A stretch of 64,000 nt of DNA from assembly GCF_002813455.1 (NCBI RefSeq), contig NZ_PHHE01000001.1:5452001-5516000 (forward strand). The letters run 5' to 3'. Shown here one piece after another: positions 1-10,117 of this stretch (its first letter is position 1; every line of letters begins with the position of its first letter). Made by a program: the position numbers and the translations under genes. Origin of the DNA: Pseudomonas baetica (lineage in GTDB: Bacteria > Pseudomonadota > Gammaproteobacteria > Pseudomonadales > Pseudomonadaceae). The notes under the pieces are model-generated. The model saw only the letters and a list, made by a program, of their open reading frames with translations. It was not told the DNA's origin and did no database searches.

Positions 1-2263
1 CGTCTTCCGGCAGTTGCTCTTCGTTGGTGTTCACTTCGTCTTCAGCAACGGCGGCAGCGGCCTGTTCGGCGCGCGGTTGACGCTCTTCACGCGGTGGACG
101 CGGGGCGCGCTCTTCACGTGGCTGACGGGCCGGACGCTCTTCAGTGGTTACGGCAGCAGCGGCTGCAGCAACTGGAGCGGCATCCAGAGGTTCGCGCAGT
201 TCGCGCACACGCTCTTCACGCTCGCCACGTGGCTTGCGGTCTTCACGTGGAGCACGTGGTGCACGTTCTTCACGTGGAGCGCGTGGTGCGCGCTCTTCGC
301 GGGCAACTGGCGCTTCGGTACGGGCTTCGCGCGGCTCGCGGACTTCACGGGCTTGACGCTCTTCACGCGGCTCACGTGGGGCGCGCTCTTCACGCGGTGC
401 ACGTTCTTCGCGCGGCTTGCGCTCTTCATCGCGGCGACCGTTACGGTTGCGGCTCTGCTGACGACCGTTGCGACGCTCTTCGTTGCGAGCAGGGCGTTCG
501 GTAGCCGGTTTTTCAACCACGACCGGAGCGGCAGGCTCTTCTTTAGTAGCGAACAGGCTGACCAGCGACTTCACCAGGCCTTTGAACAGGCTTGGTTCTG
601 GCAGGGCAACCGGCGCGGCAACGGGTGCCGGTGCAGCCACTTCGGCCGGGACCGGAGCATTGGCGCGGGCCGGAGCAGTCTTCACTGCGGCTTCCTGGCG
701 AACCAGAGTGCGGGTCGCGGCGGCTGGCTGAACTTCTTCAACTTCGGCAGCAGCGGCAGCAATTTCATAGCTCGACTGGCCGGTAGCAGCTTCCGGGCTG
801 TCATCACGCAGACGCTGAACTTCGAAGTGCGGCGTTTCGAGGTGATCGTTCGGCAGAATGATGATACGAGCGCGGGTGCGCAGTTCGATCTTGGTGATCG
901 AGTTGCGTTTTTCGTTGAGCAGGAACGCTGCAACCGGGATCGGCACTTGTGCGCGAACTTCGGCAGTGCGGTCTTTCAGGGCTTCTTCTTCGATCAGGCG
1001 CAGGATTGCCAGCGACAGTGATTCAACGTCACGGATGATGCCGGTGCCGTTGCAACGCGGGCAAACGATGCCGCTGCTTTCGCCCAGCGATGGGCGCAGA
1101 CGCTGACGGGACATTTCCAGCAGGCCGAAGCGCGAGATGCGGCCGATCTGCACGCGAGCGCGGTCAGCTTCCAGGCATTCGCGGACTTTCTCTTCCACGG
1201 CGCGCTGGTTCTTGGCAGGTGTCATGTCGATGAAGTCGATGACGATCAGACCGCCGATGTCGCGCAGGCGCAACTGACGGGCGATTTCTTCAGCGGCTTC
1301 AAGGTTGGTCTGCAGGGCGGTTTCTTCGATGTCGCTGCCTTTGGTGGCGCGCGCCGAGTTGATGTCGATGGACACCAGGGCTTCGGTCGGATCGATGACG
1401 ATGGAGCCGCCGGAAGGCAGTTCGACGACGCGCTGGAAAGCGGTCTCGATCTGGCTTTCGATCTGGAAACGGTTGAACAGCGGAACGCTGTCTTCGTACA
1501 GCTTGATCTTGCTGGCGTACTGCGGCATCACCTGACGGATGAACGTCAAGGCTTCGTCCTGGGCTTCAACGCTGTCGATCAGCACTTCGCCGATGTCCTG
1601 GCGCAGGTAATCGCGGATGGCGCGGATGATCACGTTGCTTTCCTGATAGATCAGGAATGGCGCGGAGCGATCCAGCGAGGCTTCTTTGATGGCGGTCCAC
1701 AGTTGCAGCAGGTAATCGAGGTCCCACTGCATTTCTTCGCTGCTGCGGCCAAGGCCGGCCGTGCGCACGATCAGACCCATGTCGGCTGGAGCAACCAGGC
1801 CGTTCAGCGCTTCACGCAGTTCATTGCGCTCTTCGCCTTCGATGCGACGGGAGATACCGCCGGCACGCGGGTTGTTCGGCATCAGCACGAGGTAACGACC
1901 GGCCAGGCTGATGAAGGTGGTCAGGGCTGCGCCCTTGTTGCCACGTTCTTCTTTTTCGACCTGAACGATGACTTCCTGGCCTTCGCTCAGGACGTCCTTG
2001 ATGTTGACGCGGCCTTCAGGGGCTTTCTTGAAGTATTCGCGGGAGATTTCTTTGAGGGGCAGGAAGCCGTGGCGCTCGGAGCCGAAATCGACAAAGGCAG
2101 CCTCAAGGCTTGGTTCGATGCGAGTGATGCGGCCTTTATAGATGTTGGCCTTCTTCTGCTCGCGTGCACCGGATTCGATGTCCAGGTCGTAGAGGCGTTG
2201 GCCATCTACCAGTGCAACACGCAACTCTTCGGGTTGAGTTGCGTTAATCAGCATTCTTTTCAT
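1..2263 (-). CDS. rne: Ribonuclease E, 3' end outside the window
   Basis: This is the endoribonuclease that starts mRNA decay and processes rRNA and tRNA; its C-terminal half scaffolds the degradosome. The protein begins [16 protein letters not shown], the standard RNase E start, followed by the S1-like RNA-binding region. The zinc-link CPRC lies near residue 401 (about position 1060). The part encoded by roughly 50-500 is low-complexity, rich in Arg, Glu, Pro and Ala, with repeated RAPREE-like units, as expected for the disordered scaffold. About 754 codons are present; Pseudomonas RNase E is usually over 1000 residues, so the C-terminus is lost at the left edge. It is divergent from rluC, as in E. 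coli. Identification is secure. Confidence 0.97.
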   Translation of the reverse strand, partial: MKRMLINATQPEELRVALVDGQRLYDLDIESGAREQKKANIYKGRITRIEPSLEAAFVDFGSERHGFLPLKEISREYFKKAPEGRVNIKDVLSEGQEVIVQVEKEERGNKGAALTTFISLAGRYLVLMPNNPRAGGISRRIEGEERNELREALNGLVAPADMGLIVRTAGLGRSSEEMQWDLDYLLQLWTAIKEASLDRSAPFLIYQESNVIIRAIRDYLRQDIGEVLIDSVEAQDEALTFIRQVMPQYASKIKLYEDSVPLFNRFQIESQIETAFQRVVELPSGGSIVIDPTEALVSIDINSARATKGSDIEETALQTNLEAAEEIARQLRLRDIGGLIVIDFIDMTPAKNQRAVEEKVRECLEADRARVQIGRISRFGLLEMSRQRLRPSLGESSGIVCPRCNGTGIIRDVESLSLAILRLIEEEALKDRTAEVRAQVPIPVAAFLLNEKRNSITKIELRTRARIIILPNDHLETPHFEVQRLRDDSPEAATGQSSYEIAAAAAEVEEVQPAAATRTLVRQEAAVKTAPARANAPVPAEVAAPAPVAAPVALPEPSLFKGLVKSLVSLFATKEEPAAPVVVEKPATERPARNEERRNGRQQSRNRNGRRDEERKPREERAPREERAPREPREERQAREVREPREARTEAPVAREERAPRAPREERAPRAPREDRKPRGEREERVRELREPLDAAPVAAAAAAVTTEERPARQPREERAPRPPREERQPRAEQAAAAVAEDEVNTNEEQLPED

Positions 2264-2962
2264 GTAGTACCGTCGGTTTCCGGGCTGCCGGAAACGGCGT
2301 TCGGCACACACGACTTCTCACGGTCGGTGTCAGGTGCGTCGGGAGTGGTTGGCCATTCCCGTGTCCAGCGATGTGCGGCCAATTGGGCCGATACCGCGAC
2401 GTACGCGTCCTGCTTGCTGTGGCTACTTAAGCACTCAGTCAGGAGGAGGAATCAACCAGCGGCTGTGGACGAGATGAAGCGTCTTGATAAAGCCTATTGC
2501 TACACAGTCCAGCGGTTGTGCATCTCCACCCTACACGTATCCCTGATAATTCGGGTGCTGCCGCGCGCAGAATCCGCAGCGGGTTGGCATTTACCGTGAG
2601 CTCCGAAAGGGGAGGTCACGCATCATGGCTAATTTAGGCGTTGTTTCCGAAGCGTTCGCTCGGGGTCATTCGCAGCTGACTGCACTTTGTGAACTGGCCT
2701 TGAATGTGTGCCTGTCAGGCGAGTAAAAACTCTGCTCGACGGTGTAATTCAGGCCTCATGTCACCTGCGCTTGTTACAACTGCAAACTCCACCGTTACGT
2801 AGCGAAAGCCCCGTAGGACGGCCTCGCGTCCTGGTGAATTGCGTTGGTCAGGGCCGGTTTTTGACCGTGGTGCCGCTGTCCAGGCCGCTTTTGGCGGCGT
2901 TCGCGACTATAGCAGCAATGATTAAGTGCTTCAATTCCATAAAAATTGTTATCATCCGCGGC
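2264..2962. promoter_or_regulatory. rne-rluC divergent control region and rne leader
   Basis: This is a 699-base stretch without a convincing gene. In E. coli rne has a long, structured 5' leader through which RNase E controls its own mRNA, and the length here fits such a leader on the minus strand. I could not place the rne transcription start. A TATCAT hexamer at about 2950-2955, just before rluC, could be a -10 element. Long reading frames here are shadows. Confidence 0.5.
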
Positions 2963-3922
2963 ATGACAACTACTGCCCCTTCGACTCCAGGCGTTCAACT
3001 GCTTGAAGTCTCGCCGGAGTATGCCGGCCAACGAATCGACAATTTTCTCCTCGCTCGGCTCAAAGGCGTGCCCAAGACCTTGATTTACCGCATTTTGCGC
3101 AAAGGCGAAGTACGGGTGAACAAAGGTCGGATCAAGCCCGAATACAAGCTGCAGGCCGGTGATATCGTGCGCGTGCCGCCGGTTCGCGTGCCTGAGCGTG
3201 ACGAGCCGGTGCCTCTGGCCCAAGGCTTGTTGCAGCGCCTGGAGGCCTCGATTGTCTTCGAAGACAAAGCCCTGATTGTGATCAACAAGCCCGCCGGCAT
3301 TGCGGTTCACGGCGGCAGCGGCTTGAATTTCGGCGTCATCGAAGCCTTTCGTCAGTTGCGTCCGGACGCCAAGGAGCTGGAGCTGGTTCATCGCCTCGAC
3401 CGTGACACCTCCGGCCTGCTGATGATCGCCAAGAAACGCAGCATGCTGCGTCACTTGCACGAAAAACTGCGTGGCGATGGCGTCGACAAGCGCTACATGG
3501 CGCTGGTTCGTGGCAACTGGGCGACCTCGATCAAGCAGGTCAGTGCGCCGTTGCTCAAGAGCAATCTGCGTTCTGGCGAACGTATGGTTGAAGTCAACGA
3601 TGAAGGCAAAGAAGCCCTGACCGTGTTCAAGGTGCTGCGTCGCTTCGGCGACTTCGCCACCATGGTCGAGGCCAAGCCTGTCACCGGGCGTACTCACCAG
3701 ATTCGCGTCCACACCTTGCACGCCGGGCATTGCATCGCTGGCGACAGCAAGTACGGCGATGACGATTTCACCAGGGAAATCCGCGATCTGGGCGGCAAGC
3801 GCCTGTTCCTGCACGCTTACATGCTTACCGTGCCGCTGCCCGACGGTGGCAAGCTGACCTTGCAGGCGCCGGTTGACGAAATGTGGGCCAAGACCGTGGA
3901 GCGATTGAGTGCGCCCATCTGA
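2963..3922 (+). CDS. rluC: 23S rRNA pseudouridine(955/2504/2580) synthase RluC
   Basis: RluC isomerises three uridines of 23S rRNA to pseudouridine. The 319-residue protein has an N-terminal S4 RNA-binding domain ([20 protein letters not shown] onward, about residues 20-80) and the synthase domain with the RluA-family catalytic motif HRLDRDTSG (about residue 142), whose first Asp is the nucleophile. The ATG at 2963 is chosen because homologues begin just before the S4 domain; the open frame upstream to 2708 lacks family similarity. The stop overlaps the start of the next gene, so the two are probably cotranscribed. Confidence 0.95.
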   Translation: MTTTAPSTPGVQLLEVSPEYAGQRIDNFLLARLKGVPKTLIYRILRKGEVRVNKGRIKPEYKLQAGDIVRVPPVRVPERDEPVPLAQGLLQRLEASIVFEDKALIVINKPAGIAVHGGSGLNFGVIEAFRQLRPDAKELELVHRLDRDTSGLLMIAKKRSMLRHLHEKLRGDGVDKRYMALVRGNWATSIKQVSAPLLKSNLRSGERMVEVNDEGKEALTVFKVLRRFGDFATMVEAKPVTGRTHQIRVHTLHAGHCIAGDSKYGDDDFTREIRDLGGKRLFLHAYMLTVPLPDGGKLTLQAPVDEMWAKTVERLSAPI

Positions 3923-4571
3923 TTACAAACTGCTGATTTTCGATTGGGATGGCACGCTGGCTGACTCCATTCATCGGATCGTCGAGGCCATGCACTCGGC
4001 GTCCGGGCGCTCCGGTTTCGAGTTGCGTGATGATTTTGCCGTAAAGGGCATTATCGGTCTGGGCTTGCCCGAAGCGATTCGCACCTTGTATCCCGAAATC
4101 AGTGATGCCGAGATGACCGCGTTTCGCGAGTATTACGCCGATCACTACATCGCCGCAGAAGCCGTGCCTTCGCCGTTGTTCGAAGGTGTAGTCGAGTCGA
4201 TGGCGTCCTTTCGCGAGCAGGGTTATCACCTCGCGGTGGCTACCGGCAAGAATCGTCGCGGGCTGGATCGGGTGCTCAAGGCCAATGGCTGGGAAGAGTA
4301 TTTCGATATCACTCGCGCTGCCGATGAAACTGCGAGCAAGCCGCACCCTCTGATGCTGGAGCAGATCCTCGCTCATTGTTGTGTGCGCCCGGAGCAGGCG
4401 TTGATGGTCGGTGATTCGTCCTTTGATCTGCTGATGGCGCGTAACGCGGGAATGGATTCTGTGGCTGTCAGCTATGGTGCGCAATCGATCGAGTCGCTGC
4501 AGCAGTTCGAGCCGCGCCTGTCGATCGACCGTTTTTCCGAATTGCATGCCTGGCTGGGGAAGCAGGCTTAA
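3909..4571 (+). CDS. HAD-superfamily hydrolase, phosphoglycolate phosphatase-like
   Basis: The 220-residue protein has the HAD nucleophile motif DWDGTLADS (about residue 13), a cap domain, motif II around VATGKNRRG, and a late motif with paired acids in [11 protein letters not shown]. This is a subfamily IA phosphatase resembling Gph/YjjG-type enzymes; the substrate cannot be told. Translation starts at a GTG inside the last codons of rluC (14-base overlap). The same rluC-HAD-sppA order is found in other pseudomonads, so it is probably a housekeeping repair phosphatase. Confidence 0.85.
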   Translation: MRPSDYKLLIFDWDGTLADSIHRIVEAMHSASGRSGFELRDDFAVKGIIGLGLPEAIRTLYPEISDAEMTAFREYYADHYIAAEAVPSPLFEGVVESMASFREQGYHLAVATGKNRRGLDRVLKANGWEEYFDITRAADETASKPHPLMLEQILAHCCVRPEQALMVGDSSFDLLMARNAGMDSVAVSYGAQSIESLQQFEPRLSIDRFSELHAWLGKQA

Positions 4572-4595
4572 TACGTTTTTGCTGGGGTGGATGGC

Positions 4596-5585
4596 ATGAC
4601 CGACGAATGGAAAGCACCGGCCAAGGCAAGTGCCGACGGCGGTGACGAGAAAAGCTGGAAGCTGTTGGAAAAGACCCTGCTCGCCGGTGTGCAAGAGCAG
4701 CGTCGTTCGCGGCGTTGGGGGATTTTCTTCAAGCTGCTGACGTTTGTTTATCTGTTTGTTGCGTTGATTCTGTTCACGCCGCTGATGGACATGGAAAAGA
4801 GCGCCACGCGCGGGCCCAACTACACCGCATTGATCGATGTCACTGGCGTCATTGCCGACAAAGAGCCGGCCAGTGCCGACAATATCGTCGGTAGTCTGCG
4901 TGCGGCGTTTGAAGACAAGAAGGTCAAGGGCGTGATCCTGCGGATCAACAGCCCCGGTGGCAGTCCGGTGCAGTCGGGTTATGTCTATGACGAAATCAAG
5001 CGTTTGCGTGGCCTGCACCCGGATACCAAGCTGTACGCGGTGATTTCCGATCTGGGTGCGTCCGGTGCTTACTACATCGCCAGCGCGGCGGATCAGATCT
5101 ACGCCGACAAGGCGAGTCTGGTCGGTTCCATTGGTGTGACGGCGGCCGGTTACGGTTTTGTCGGCACCATGGAAAAGCTTGGCGTCGAGCGTCGCACATA
5201 CACGTCCGGCGAGCACAAGTCGTTCCTCGATCCGTTCCAGCCGCAGAAGCCTGAAGAAACAGCGTTCTGGCAAGGTGTGCTGGATACCACGCACAAGCAG
5301 TTCATCAATAGCGTCAAGCAGGGTCGTGGCGATCGCCTGAAAGACAAAGAGCATCCGGAGCTGTTCTCCGGGCTGGTCTGGTCGGGCGAGCAGGCGCTGC
5401 CGCTGGGCTTGATCGATGGCTTGGGCAATGCCAGTTCGGTGGCGCGTGATGTGATCGGCGAGAAAGAACTGGTGGACTTCACCGTCCAGGAATCGCCGTT
5501 TGATCGTTTCTCGAAGAAGCTGGGTGCCAGCGTGGCTGAGCAGTTGGCGATGTGGATGGGTTTCCACGGGCCTTCGTTGCGTTAA
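4596..5585 (+). CDS. sppA: Inner-membrane S49 peptidase, SppA 36K type
   Basis: SppA cuts up signal peptides left in the membrane after secretion. The 329-residue protein has a cytoplasmic N-terminal tail, one transmembrane segment at about residues 43-63, and a single S49 domain. The Ser-Lys dyad is visible as Ser156 in GASGAYY and Lys208 in SGEHKS. The length fits the short 36K form, not the duplicated 67K enzyme of E. coli. An in-frame GTG at 4587 is possible, but the ATG at 4596 sits better behind the GGGGTGG ribosome site. Confidence 0.92.
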   Translation: MTDEWKAPAKASADGGDEKSWKLLEKTLLAGVQEQRRSRRWGIFFKLLTFVYLFVALILFTPLMDMEKSATRGPNYTALIDVTGVIADKEPASADNIVGSLRAAFEDKKVKGVILRINSPGGSPVQSGYVYDEIKRLRGLHPDTKLYAVISDLGASGAYYIASAADQIYADKASLVGSIGVTAAGYGFVGTMEKLGVERRTYTSGEHKSFLDPFQPQKPEETAFWQGVLDTTHKQFINSVKQGRGDRLKDKEHPELFSGLVWSGEQALPLGLIDGLGNASSVARDVIGEKELVDFTVQESPFDRFSKKLGASVAEQLAMWMGFHGPSLR

Positions 5586-5599
5586 GTCGACGGTAGATC

Positions 5600-5676
5600 A
5601 AAAGATCGCAGCCTGCGGCAGCTCCTACAGGGTTACTCATTCCCCCGTAGGAGCTGCCGAAGGCTGCGATCTTTTG
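5600..5676. repeat. Paired REP element (GATCGCAGCCTGCGGCAGCTCC type)
   Basis: Two inverted REP units, AAGATCGCAGCCTGCGGCAG and its near reverse complement, flank a short spacer between the convergent sppA and Maf genes. The structure can also end transcription from both sides. The same REP type is the target of the IS110 element near 16.5 kb. Confidence 0.85.
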
Positions 5677-5679
5677 CTT

Positions 5680-6258
5680 TTAGGGGATTGGCACGCCTTC
5701 GACGGTCAGCATGTCGATCAGGCGGATCAGCGGCAGGCCAATCAAGCTGGTGGCATCCGGGCCTTCTGTGGACTGGAACAGGCTTACGCCCAAGCCTTCA
5801 GCCTTGAGGCTGCCGGCACAGTCATAAGGTTGTTCGATGCGCAAGTAGCGCTCAATGCGCGCCTGATCGAGTTGGCGCATATGCACGGTGAATGGCACGC
5901 AGTCGACCTGGCATTGGCCGGTCTGGCTGTTGAGCAGGGCCAGGCCGGTGAGGAAGGTCACGCTGGCGCCGCTGGCAGCCATCAGCTGTTCGCGGGCCTT
6001 CTCGAAGGTGTGCGGCTTGCCGATGATCTGTTCGCCGAGGACGGCCACCTGGTCGGAGCCGATGATCAGGTGAGCGGGGTGGCTGTCGGCCAGCGCCCTG
6101 GCTTTCTGTTCTGCGAGGCGTTTGACCAGCTCGATTGCCGATTCCCCCGGGCGGTGACTTTCGTCGATGTCCGGCGAGCTGCAGGCGAACGGCAAGTGCA
6201 GGCGGGCGAGTAATTCACGGCGATAAGTCGAGCTTGAAGCGAGTAATAAAGGCAGCAT
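5680..6258 (-). CDS. Maf-family nucleoside triphosphate pyrophosphatase (YceF type)
   Basis: Maf proteins hydrolyse non-canonical or methylated nucleoside triphosphates; the E. coli neighbour YceF acts on 7-methyl-GTP. The 192-residue protein begins with the phosphate-binding motif LLLASSSTYRRELL and has the catalytic-Asp motif IIGSDQVAV at about residue 65. Position next to rluC and the yceD operon supports the YceF assignment. It is read convergently with sppA and divergently from yceD. Confidence 0.9.
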   Translation of the reverse strand: MLPLLLASSSTYRRELLARLHLPFACSSPDIDESHRPGESAIELVKRLAEQKARALADSHPAHLIIGSDQVAVLGEQIIGKPHTFEKAREQLMAASGASVTFLTGLALLNSQTGQCQVDCVPFTVHMRQLDQARIERYLRIEQPYDCAGSLKAEGLGVSLFQSTEGPDATSLIGLPLIRLIDMLTVEGVPIP

Positions 6259-6326
6259 TCGCGTCTCCTGAGGCAGGCACGAATTCTAGCGGACACACGC
6301 AAGTGACGGACAGGGCACAATTTCCT

Positions 6327-6354
6327 TTGACATGGGTGGGTGCATCCCTATAAT
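6327..6354 (+). promoter_or_regulatory. Near-consensus sigma-70 promoter of the yceD-plsX-fab operon
   Basis: A perfect TTGACA (6327-6332) and a perfect TATAAT (6349-6354) are separated by 16 bases. Transcription should begin at about 6361-6364, which coincides with the ATG of yceD at 6364. Confidence 0.85.
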
Positions 6355-6363
6355 GCTGCGCCT

Positions 6364-6891
6364 ATGTTGAATGACCCGATTCCACCTCACGTTGACCCGC
6401 GCAAATTGGCTGACCGTGGCACCACCCTTCAAGGTGAACTGCTGCTGGCCGATTTGAAGAGACTCTGCGACCCGCTTTCCGACAATGTCGGTACGGTGCA
6501 GGCGAAATTCGTTTTTGAACGAGATGAACGTAAATCTGTGGTGATCCACAGCTTTATCGACACCGAAGTCAAAATGGTTTGCCAGCGTTGTCTTGAGCTG
6601 GTCACCCTGCCGATCCACAGCGAATGCAGTTACGCTGTAGTGAAGGAGGGTGCGAATACCCAGTCGTTACCGAAAGGTTATGACGTGCTGGAACTGGGCG
6701 AAGATCCATTGGATCTGCAGTCACTGGTCGAGGAAGAGCTTTTGCTCGCTTTGCCCATTGTGCCTGCTCATCATCCGGAAGAATGCCAGCAGCCGGCGGG
6801 AGCAGATGAGCCCGAACCGAGCGAGGACGAGGTAACGCGGTCCAACCCGTTCAGTGTATTGGCGCAGTTAAAGCGTGACCCAAACGTTTAG
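6364..6891 (+). CDS. yceD: YceD / DUF177 family 23S rRNA accumulation protein
   Basis: YceD is a small conserved protein needed for normal 23S rRNA levels in E. coli and plants. The 175-residue product has the CQRCLELV metal-type motif near residue 72 and an acidic C-terminus. It is cotranscribed with rpmF, 13 bases downstream. The ATG at 6364 agrees with family length; an ATG at 6340 lies upstream of the expected transcription start and is rejected. With the promoter so close, the message may lack a leader. Confidence 0.92.
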   Translation: MLNDPIPPHVDPRKLADRGTTLQGELLLADLKRLCDPLSDNVGTVQAKFVFERDERKSVVIHSFIDTEVKMVCQRCLELVTLPIHSECSYAVVKEGANTQSLPKGYDVLELGEDPLDLQSLVEEELLLALPIVPAHHPEECQQPAGADEPEPSEDEVTRSNPFSVLAQLKRDPNV

Positions 6892-6904
6892 GAGTTAATC
6901 AATT

Positions 6905-7087
6905 ATGGCTGTTCAGCAGAACAAAAAATCCCGCTCTGCCCGTGACATGCGCCGTTCGCACGACGCTCTCGAGGCTAGCACCCTGTCTGTAGAAAAAACC
7001 ACTGGTGAAGTTCACCTGCGTCACCACGTATCGCCAGAAGGCGTATACCGTGGCCGTAAAGTGATCGACAAGGGCGCTGACGAGTAA
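6905..7087 (+). CDS. rpmF: 50S ribosomal protein L32
   Basis: A 60-residue basic protein beginning [20 protein letters not shown], diagnostic for bacterial L32. A ribosome site (TAGGAGTT) precedes the ATG. It lies in the conserved yceD-rpmF-plsX order, which couples ribosome and membrane synthesis. Confidence 0.98.
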
Positions 7088-7091
7088 TCAC

Positions 7092-8102
7092 TTGTCTGCT
7101 CAAGTCATCGCGATTGACGCAATGGGCGGGGACTTCGGTCCCCGCAGCATTGTTGAGGCCAGCCTTGCTTGCCTTTCTGCTACGCCCTCGCTGCACCTGA
7201 CCCTCGTCGGTCAACCCTCTCTTCTTGAAGAATTGATCAACGGCCAATCGGCTGCCGATCGCGCGCGCCTGACGATCGTTCCGGCGAGCGAAGTCATCAC
7301 CATGGATGAAAAACCGACTCAGGCCCTGCGTGGCAAACCTGATTCGTCGATGCGTGTCGCCCTTGAGCTGGTGCGTGATGGCAAGGCTCAGGCTTGTGTC
7401 AGTGCGGGCAATACCGGTGCGCTGATGGCGCTGTCGCGATTTGTACTGAAGACATTGCCCGGCATCGACCGGCCTGCGATGGTTGCTGCAATCCCGACAC
7501 AGAAAGGCTATTGCCAGTTACTTGATCTTGGCGCCAACGTCGATTGCAGCGCAGAACATCTGCTGCAATTTGCGGTAATGGGTTCGGTGGCGGCGCAGAC
7601 GCTGGGTATCCCCCGTCCGCGCGTGGCGCTGTTGAACATCGGTACCGAGGACATCAAGGGCAATCAGCAGGTCAAGCTGGCGGCGACGCTGTTGCAGGCT
7701 GCGCGAGGCATCAACTACATCGGCTTCATCGAAGGTGATGGCTTGTATCGCGGCGAGGCGGATGTCGTGGTGTGTGACGGCTTTGTCGGCAATATCCTGC
7801 TCAAGTCCAGCGAAGGTCTGGCGACGATGATTGCTGCGCGCATCGAAGCGCTGTTCAAGAAAAATCTTGCCTCCCGTGCCATCGGTGCCCTGGCGTTGCC
7901 ACTGATGAAGCGCTTGCAGGCTGATCTGGCGCCGGCGCGACATAATGGCGCAAGCTTCCTCGGTTTGCAGGGAATCGTAGTGAAGAGCCACGGTTCGGCT
8001 GGGGTGCAAGGCTTTCAGAGTGCGATTTCCCGTGCACTGATCGAGATTCAGGAAAATCTTCCTGAGCGCCTCCACGGTCGTCTTGAGGATTTGTTGTCTT
8101 AG
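7092..8102 (+). CDS. plsX: Phosphate acyltransferase PlsX
   Basis: PlsX makes acyl-phosphate from acyl-ACP, the first step of the PlsX/PlsY route to phosphatidic acid. The 336-residue protein begins [17 protein letters not shown], the family signature. The start is a TTG at 7092, five bases after the rpmF stop; no better ATG lies nearby. It is a peripheral membrane enzyme. In E. coli fabH follows plsX; here fabD follows directly. Confidence 0.97.
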   Translation: MSAQVIAIDAMGGDFGPRSIVEASLACLSATPSLHLTLVGQPSLLEELINGQSAADRARLTIVPASEVITMDEKPTQALRGKPDSSMRVALELVRDGKAQACVSAGNTGALMALSRFVLKTLPGIDRPAMVAAIPTQKGYCQLLDLGANVDCSAEHLLQFAVMGSVAAQTLGIPRPRVALLNIGTEDIKGNQQVKLAATLLQAARGINYIGFIEGDGLYRGEADVVVCDGFVGNILLKSSEGLATMIAARIEALFKKNLASRAIGALALPLMKRLQADLAPARHNGASFLGLQGIVVKSHGSAGVQGFQSAISRALIEIQENLPERLHGRLEDLLS

Positions 8103-8225
8103 GCGTTTTCGTCGGACAATGCTTAAATGTGACCGCCCGGTTCAAAGGGTCATCCAACTGTCAGTTTCTTGCGTCCCCCAGCGGGGCGTCATTTTCCGAC
8201 GACAAGATCATTAGGGGCTTGTTAC

Positions 8226-9164
8226 ATGTCTGCTTCCCTCGCATTCGTCTTTCCAGGACAGGGTTCGCAGTCCCTCGGCATGCTGGCCGAGCTGGGCGCG
8301 CAACATCCGCTGATCCTCGACACTTTCAAAGAAGCATCCGATGCTCTGGGCTATGACCTTTGGGCACTGACCCAGCAGGGTCCGGAAGAGCTGCTTAACC
8401 AGACCGACAAAACCCAACCGGCCATTCTGACCGCTTCGATCGCCCTGTGGCGTCTGTGGCTGGCTGAAGGTGGCGCGCGTCCGGCTTTCGTCGCCGGTCA
8501 CAGCCTGGGTGAATACAGCGCGCTGGTTGCTGCTGGTAGCCTGACACTGGCTGACGCGGTGAAGCTCGTCGAGCGCCGTGGCCAGTTGATGCAGGAAGCG
8601 GTTCCAGCCGGGCAGGGCGGCATGGCTGCCATTCTCGGTCTGGAAGATGCTGACGTTTTGGCTGCCTGTGCTGAAGCTGCGCAAGGCGAAGTGGTCAGCG
8701 CGGTGAACTTCAATTCGCCCGGCCAGGTCGTGATTGCCGGTGCCAAGGCTGCTGTTGAGCGCGCCATCGAAGGCTGCAAGGCCCGTGGTGCCAAACGTGC
8801 CATGCCACTGCCGGTGAGCGTGCCGTCGCACTGCGAACTGATGCGTCCGGCTGCCGAGCGCTTTGCCGAATCCATTGCCGCCATCGACTGGCAGGCGCCG
8901 CAGATCCCGGTGGTCCAGAACGTCAGCGCCCAAGTGCCGGCCGATCTGGAAACCCTCAAGCGTGATCTGCTCGAACAACTGTACAAGCCAGTTCGCTGGG
9001 TCGAGTCGGTACAGACTCTGGCCGCGAAGGGCGCGACCAATCTGGTCGAATGCGGGCCGGGCAAGGTGCTTGCCGGTCTGAACAAGCGCTGCGCCGAAGG
9101 CGTTGCGACTTCCAACCTCAATACCCCAGACGCTTTCGCTGCCGCTCGCGCAGCGCAAGCCTGA
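8226..9164 (+). CDS. fabD: Malonyl-CoA:ACP transacylase
   Basis: FabD loads malonyl groups onto ACP for chain elongation. The 312-residue protein has the oxyanion motif FPGQGSQ near the N-terminus and the nucleophile elbow GHSLGEYSA with the active Ser at about residue 92. The ATG at 8226 follows the usual MSASLAFVFPGQGSQ start; the longer frame from 8169 has no family similarity upstream. It is in the fab operon, 16 bases before fabG. Confidence 0.97.
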   Translation: MSASLAFVFPGQGSQSLGMLAELGAQHPLILDTFKEASDALGYDLWALTQQGPEELLNQTDKTQPAILTASIALWRLWLAEGGARPAFVAGHSLGEYSALVAAGSLTLADAVKLVERRGQLMQEAVPAGQGGMAAILGLEDADVLAACAEAAQGEVVSAVNFNSPGQVVIAGAKAAVERAIEGCKARGAKRAMPLPVSVPSHCELMRPAAERFAESIAAIDWQAPQIPVVQNVSAQVPADLETLKRDLLEQLYKPVRWVESVQTLAAKGATNLVECGPGKVLAGLNKRCAEGVATSNLNTPDAFAAARAAQA

Positions 9165-9180
9165 ATCAGGAGAAGCTTGC

Positions 9181-9921
9181 ATGAGTCTGCAAGGTAAAGT
9201 TGCACTGGTCACCGGTGCAAGCCGCGGTATCGGCCAGGCTATCGCACTGGAACTGGGTCGTCAGGGCGCCATCGTTATTGGCACCGCGACCTCTGCCAAG
9301 GGCGCTGAGGCGATTGCCGCTACGCTGAAAGAGCACGGTATTCAGGGTACTGGTCTGGAACTGAATGTCACCAGCGACGAATCGGTCAGCAAGGTCATCG
9401 CGAGCATTCAAGAGCAGTTCGGTGCGCCGGCGATTCTGGTGAATAATGCCGGTATCACCCGCGATAATCTGATGATGCGCATGAAAGACGATGAATGGTA
9501 CGACGTGATCGATACCAACCTGAACAGTCTGTATCGCCTGTCCAAGGGCGTTCTGCGTGGCATGACCAAGGCGCGCTGGGGTCGAATTATCAGTATTGGC
9601 TCGGTGGTGGGTGCCATGGGCAACGCAGGCCAAGTAAACTATGCAGCCGCCAAGGCCGGTCTGGAAGGTTTCAGCCGTGCAATGGCGCGTGAAGTCGGTT
9701 CGCGTTCGATTACGGTGAACTCGGTAACCCCAGGGTTTATCGACACCGATATGACTCGCGAGCTGCCGGAAGCACAGCGTGAAGCCTTGCAGACGCAGAT
9801 TCCGCTGGGTCGTCTGGGGCAAGCTCAAGAGATCGCGTCTGTGGTCGCTTTTCTTGCATCCGACGGTGCGGCATACGTCACTGGGGCTACAATCCCGGTG
9901 AACGGTGGGATGTACATGTAA
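9181..9921 (+). CDS. fabG: 3-oxoacyl-ACP reductase FabG
   Basis: FabG is the NADPH-dependent reductase of the elongation cycle. The 246-residue short-chain dehydrogenase has TGASRGIG for cofactor binding (residues 12-19), the NNAG motif, and the catalytic Ser in SIGSVVG with YAAAKAG. AGGAG lies seven bases before the ATG at 9181. The operon position between fabD and acpP separates it from the unrelated SDR genes elsewhere in the window. Confidence 0.97.
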   Translation: MSLQGKVALVTGASRGIGQAIALELGRQGAIVIGTATSAKGAEAIAATLKEHGIQGTGLELNVTSDESVSKVIASIQEQFGAPAILVNNAGITRDNLMMRMKDDEWYDVIDTNLNSLYRLSKGVLRGMTKARWGRIISIGSVVGAMGNAGQVNYAAAKAGLEGFSRAMAREVGSRSITVNSVTPGFIDTDMTRELPEAQREALQTQIPLGRLGQAQEIASVVAFLASDGAAYVTGATIPVNGGMYM

Positions 9922-10117
9922 GTAAAATGTGACGGATTGCTTCAAAAAAATGTCATACGAGCTGTCTAAAATCCGTTATAAAGCTGCAATCTATTTATAG
10001 GCAGAGGGCCGCAGGGTTTGAGGAGTGAAGCTTTCAGTTGAAAAGCTGAAAAGTCTTTCTATACACTTACCCACTGGCCAGCTGCCTGAATTTGTCCATT
10101 AGGAGTGAAAACAAGGT
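9922..10117 (+). promoter_or_regulatory. fabG-acpP spacer with probable acpP promoter
   Basis: This spacer is long for the operon and AT-rich. It holds a small inverted repeat (AGCTTTCA/TGAAAAGCT, about 10028-10046) and a TATACAC -10-like hexamer at about 10061, in line with the known separate, strong expression of acpP. A good ribosome site (TTAGGAGTG) precedes acpP. Confidence 0.45.

Noticed and set aside
14..1021. Long plus-strand frame of 335 codons at the left edge
   Set aside because: It is the complement of the repetitive rne coding DNA; its Thr/Phe/Leu-rich repeats are typical of an antisense shadow.
2708..2962. N-terminal extension of RluC
   Set aside because: The added 85 residues have no family similarity and cross the divergent promoter region.
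3825..5567. Minus-strand frame of 580 codons
   Set aside because: It lies fully across the HAD and sppA genes, is rich in His, Gln and Arg, and matches no family; it is a GC-driven shadow.
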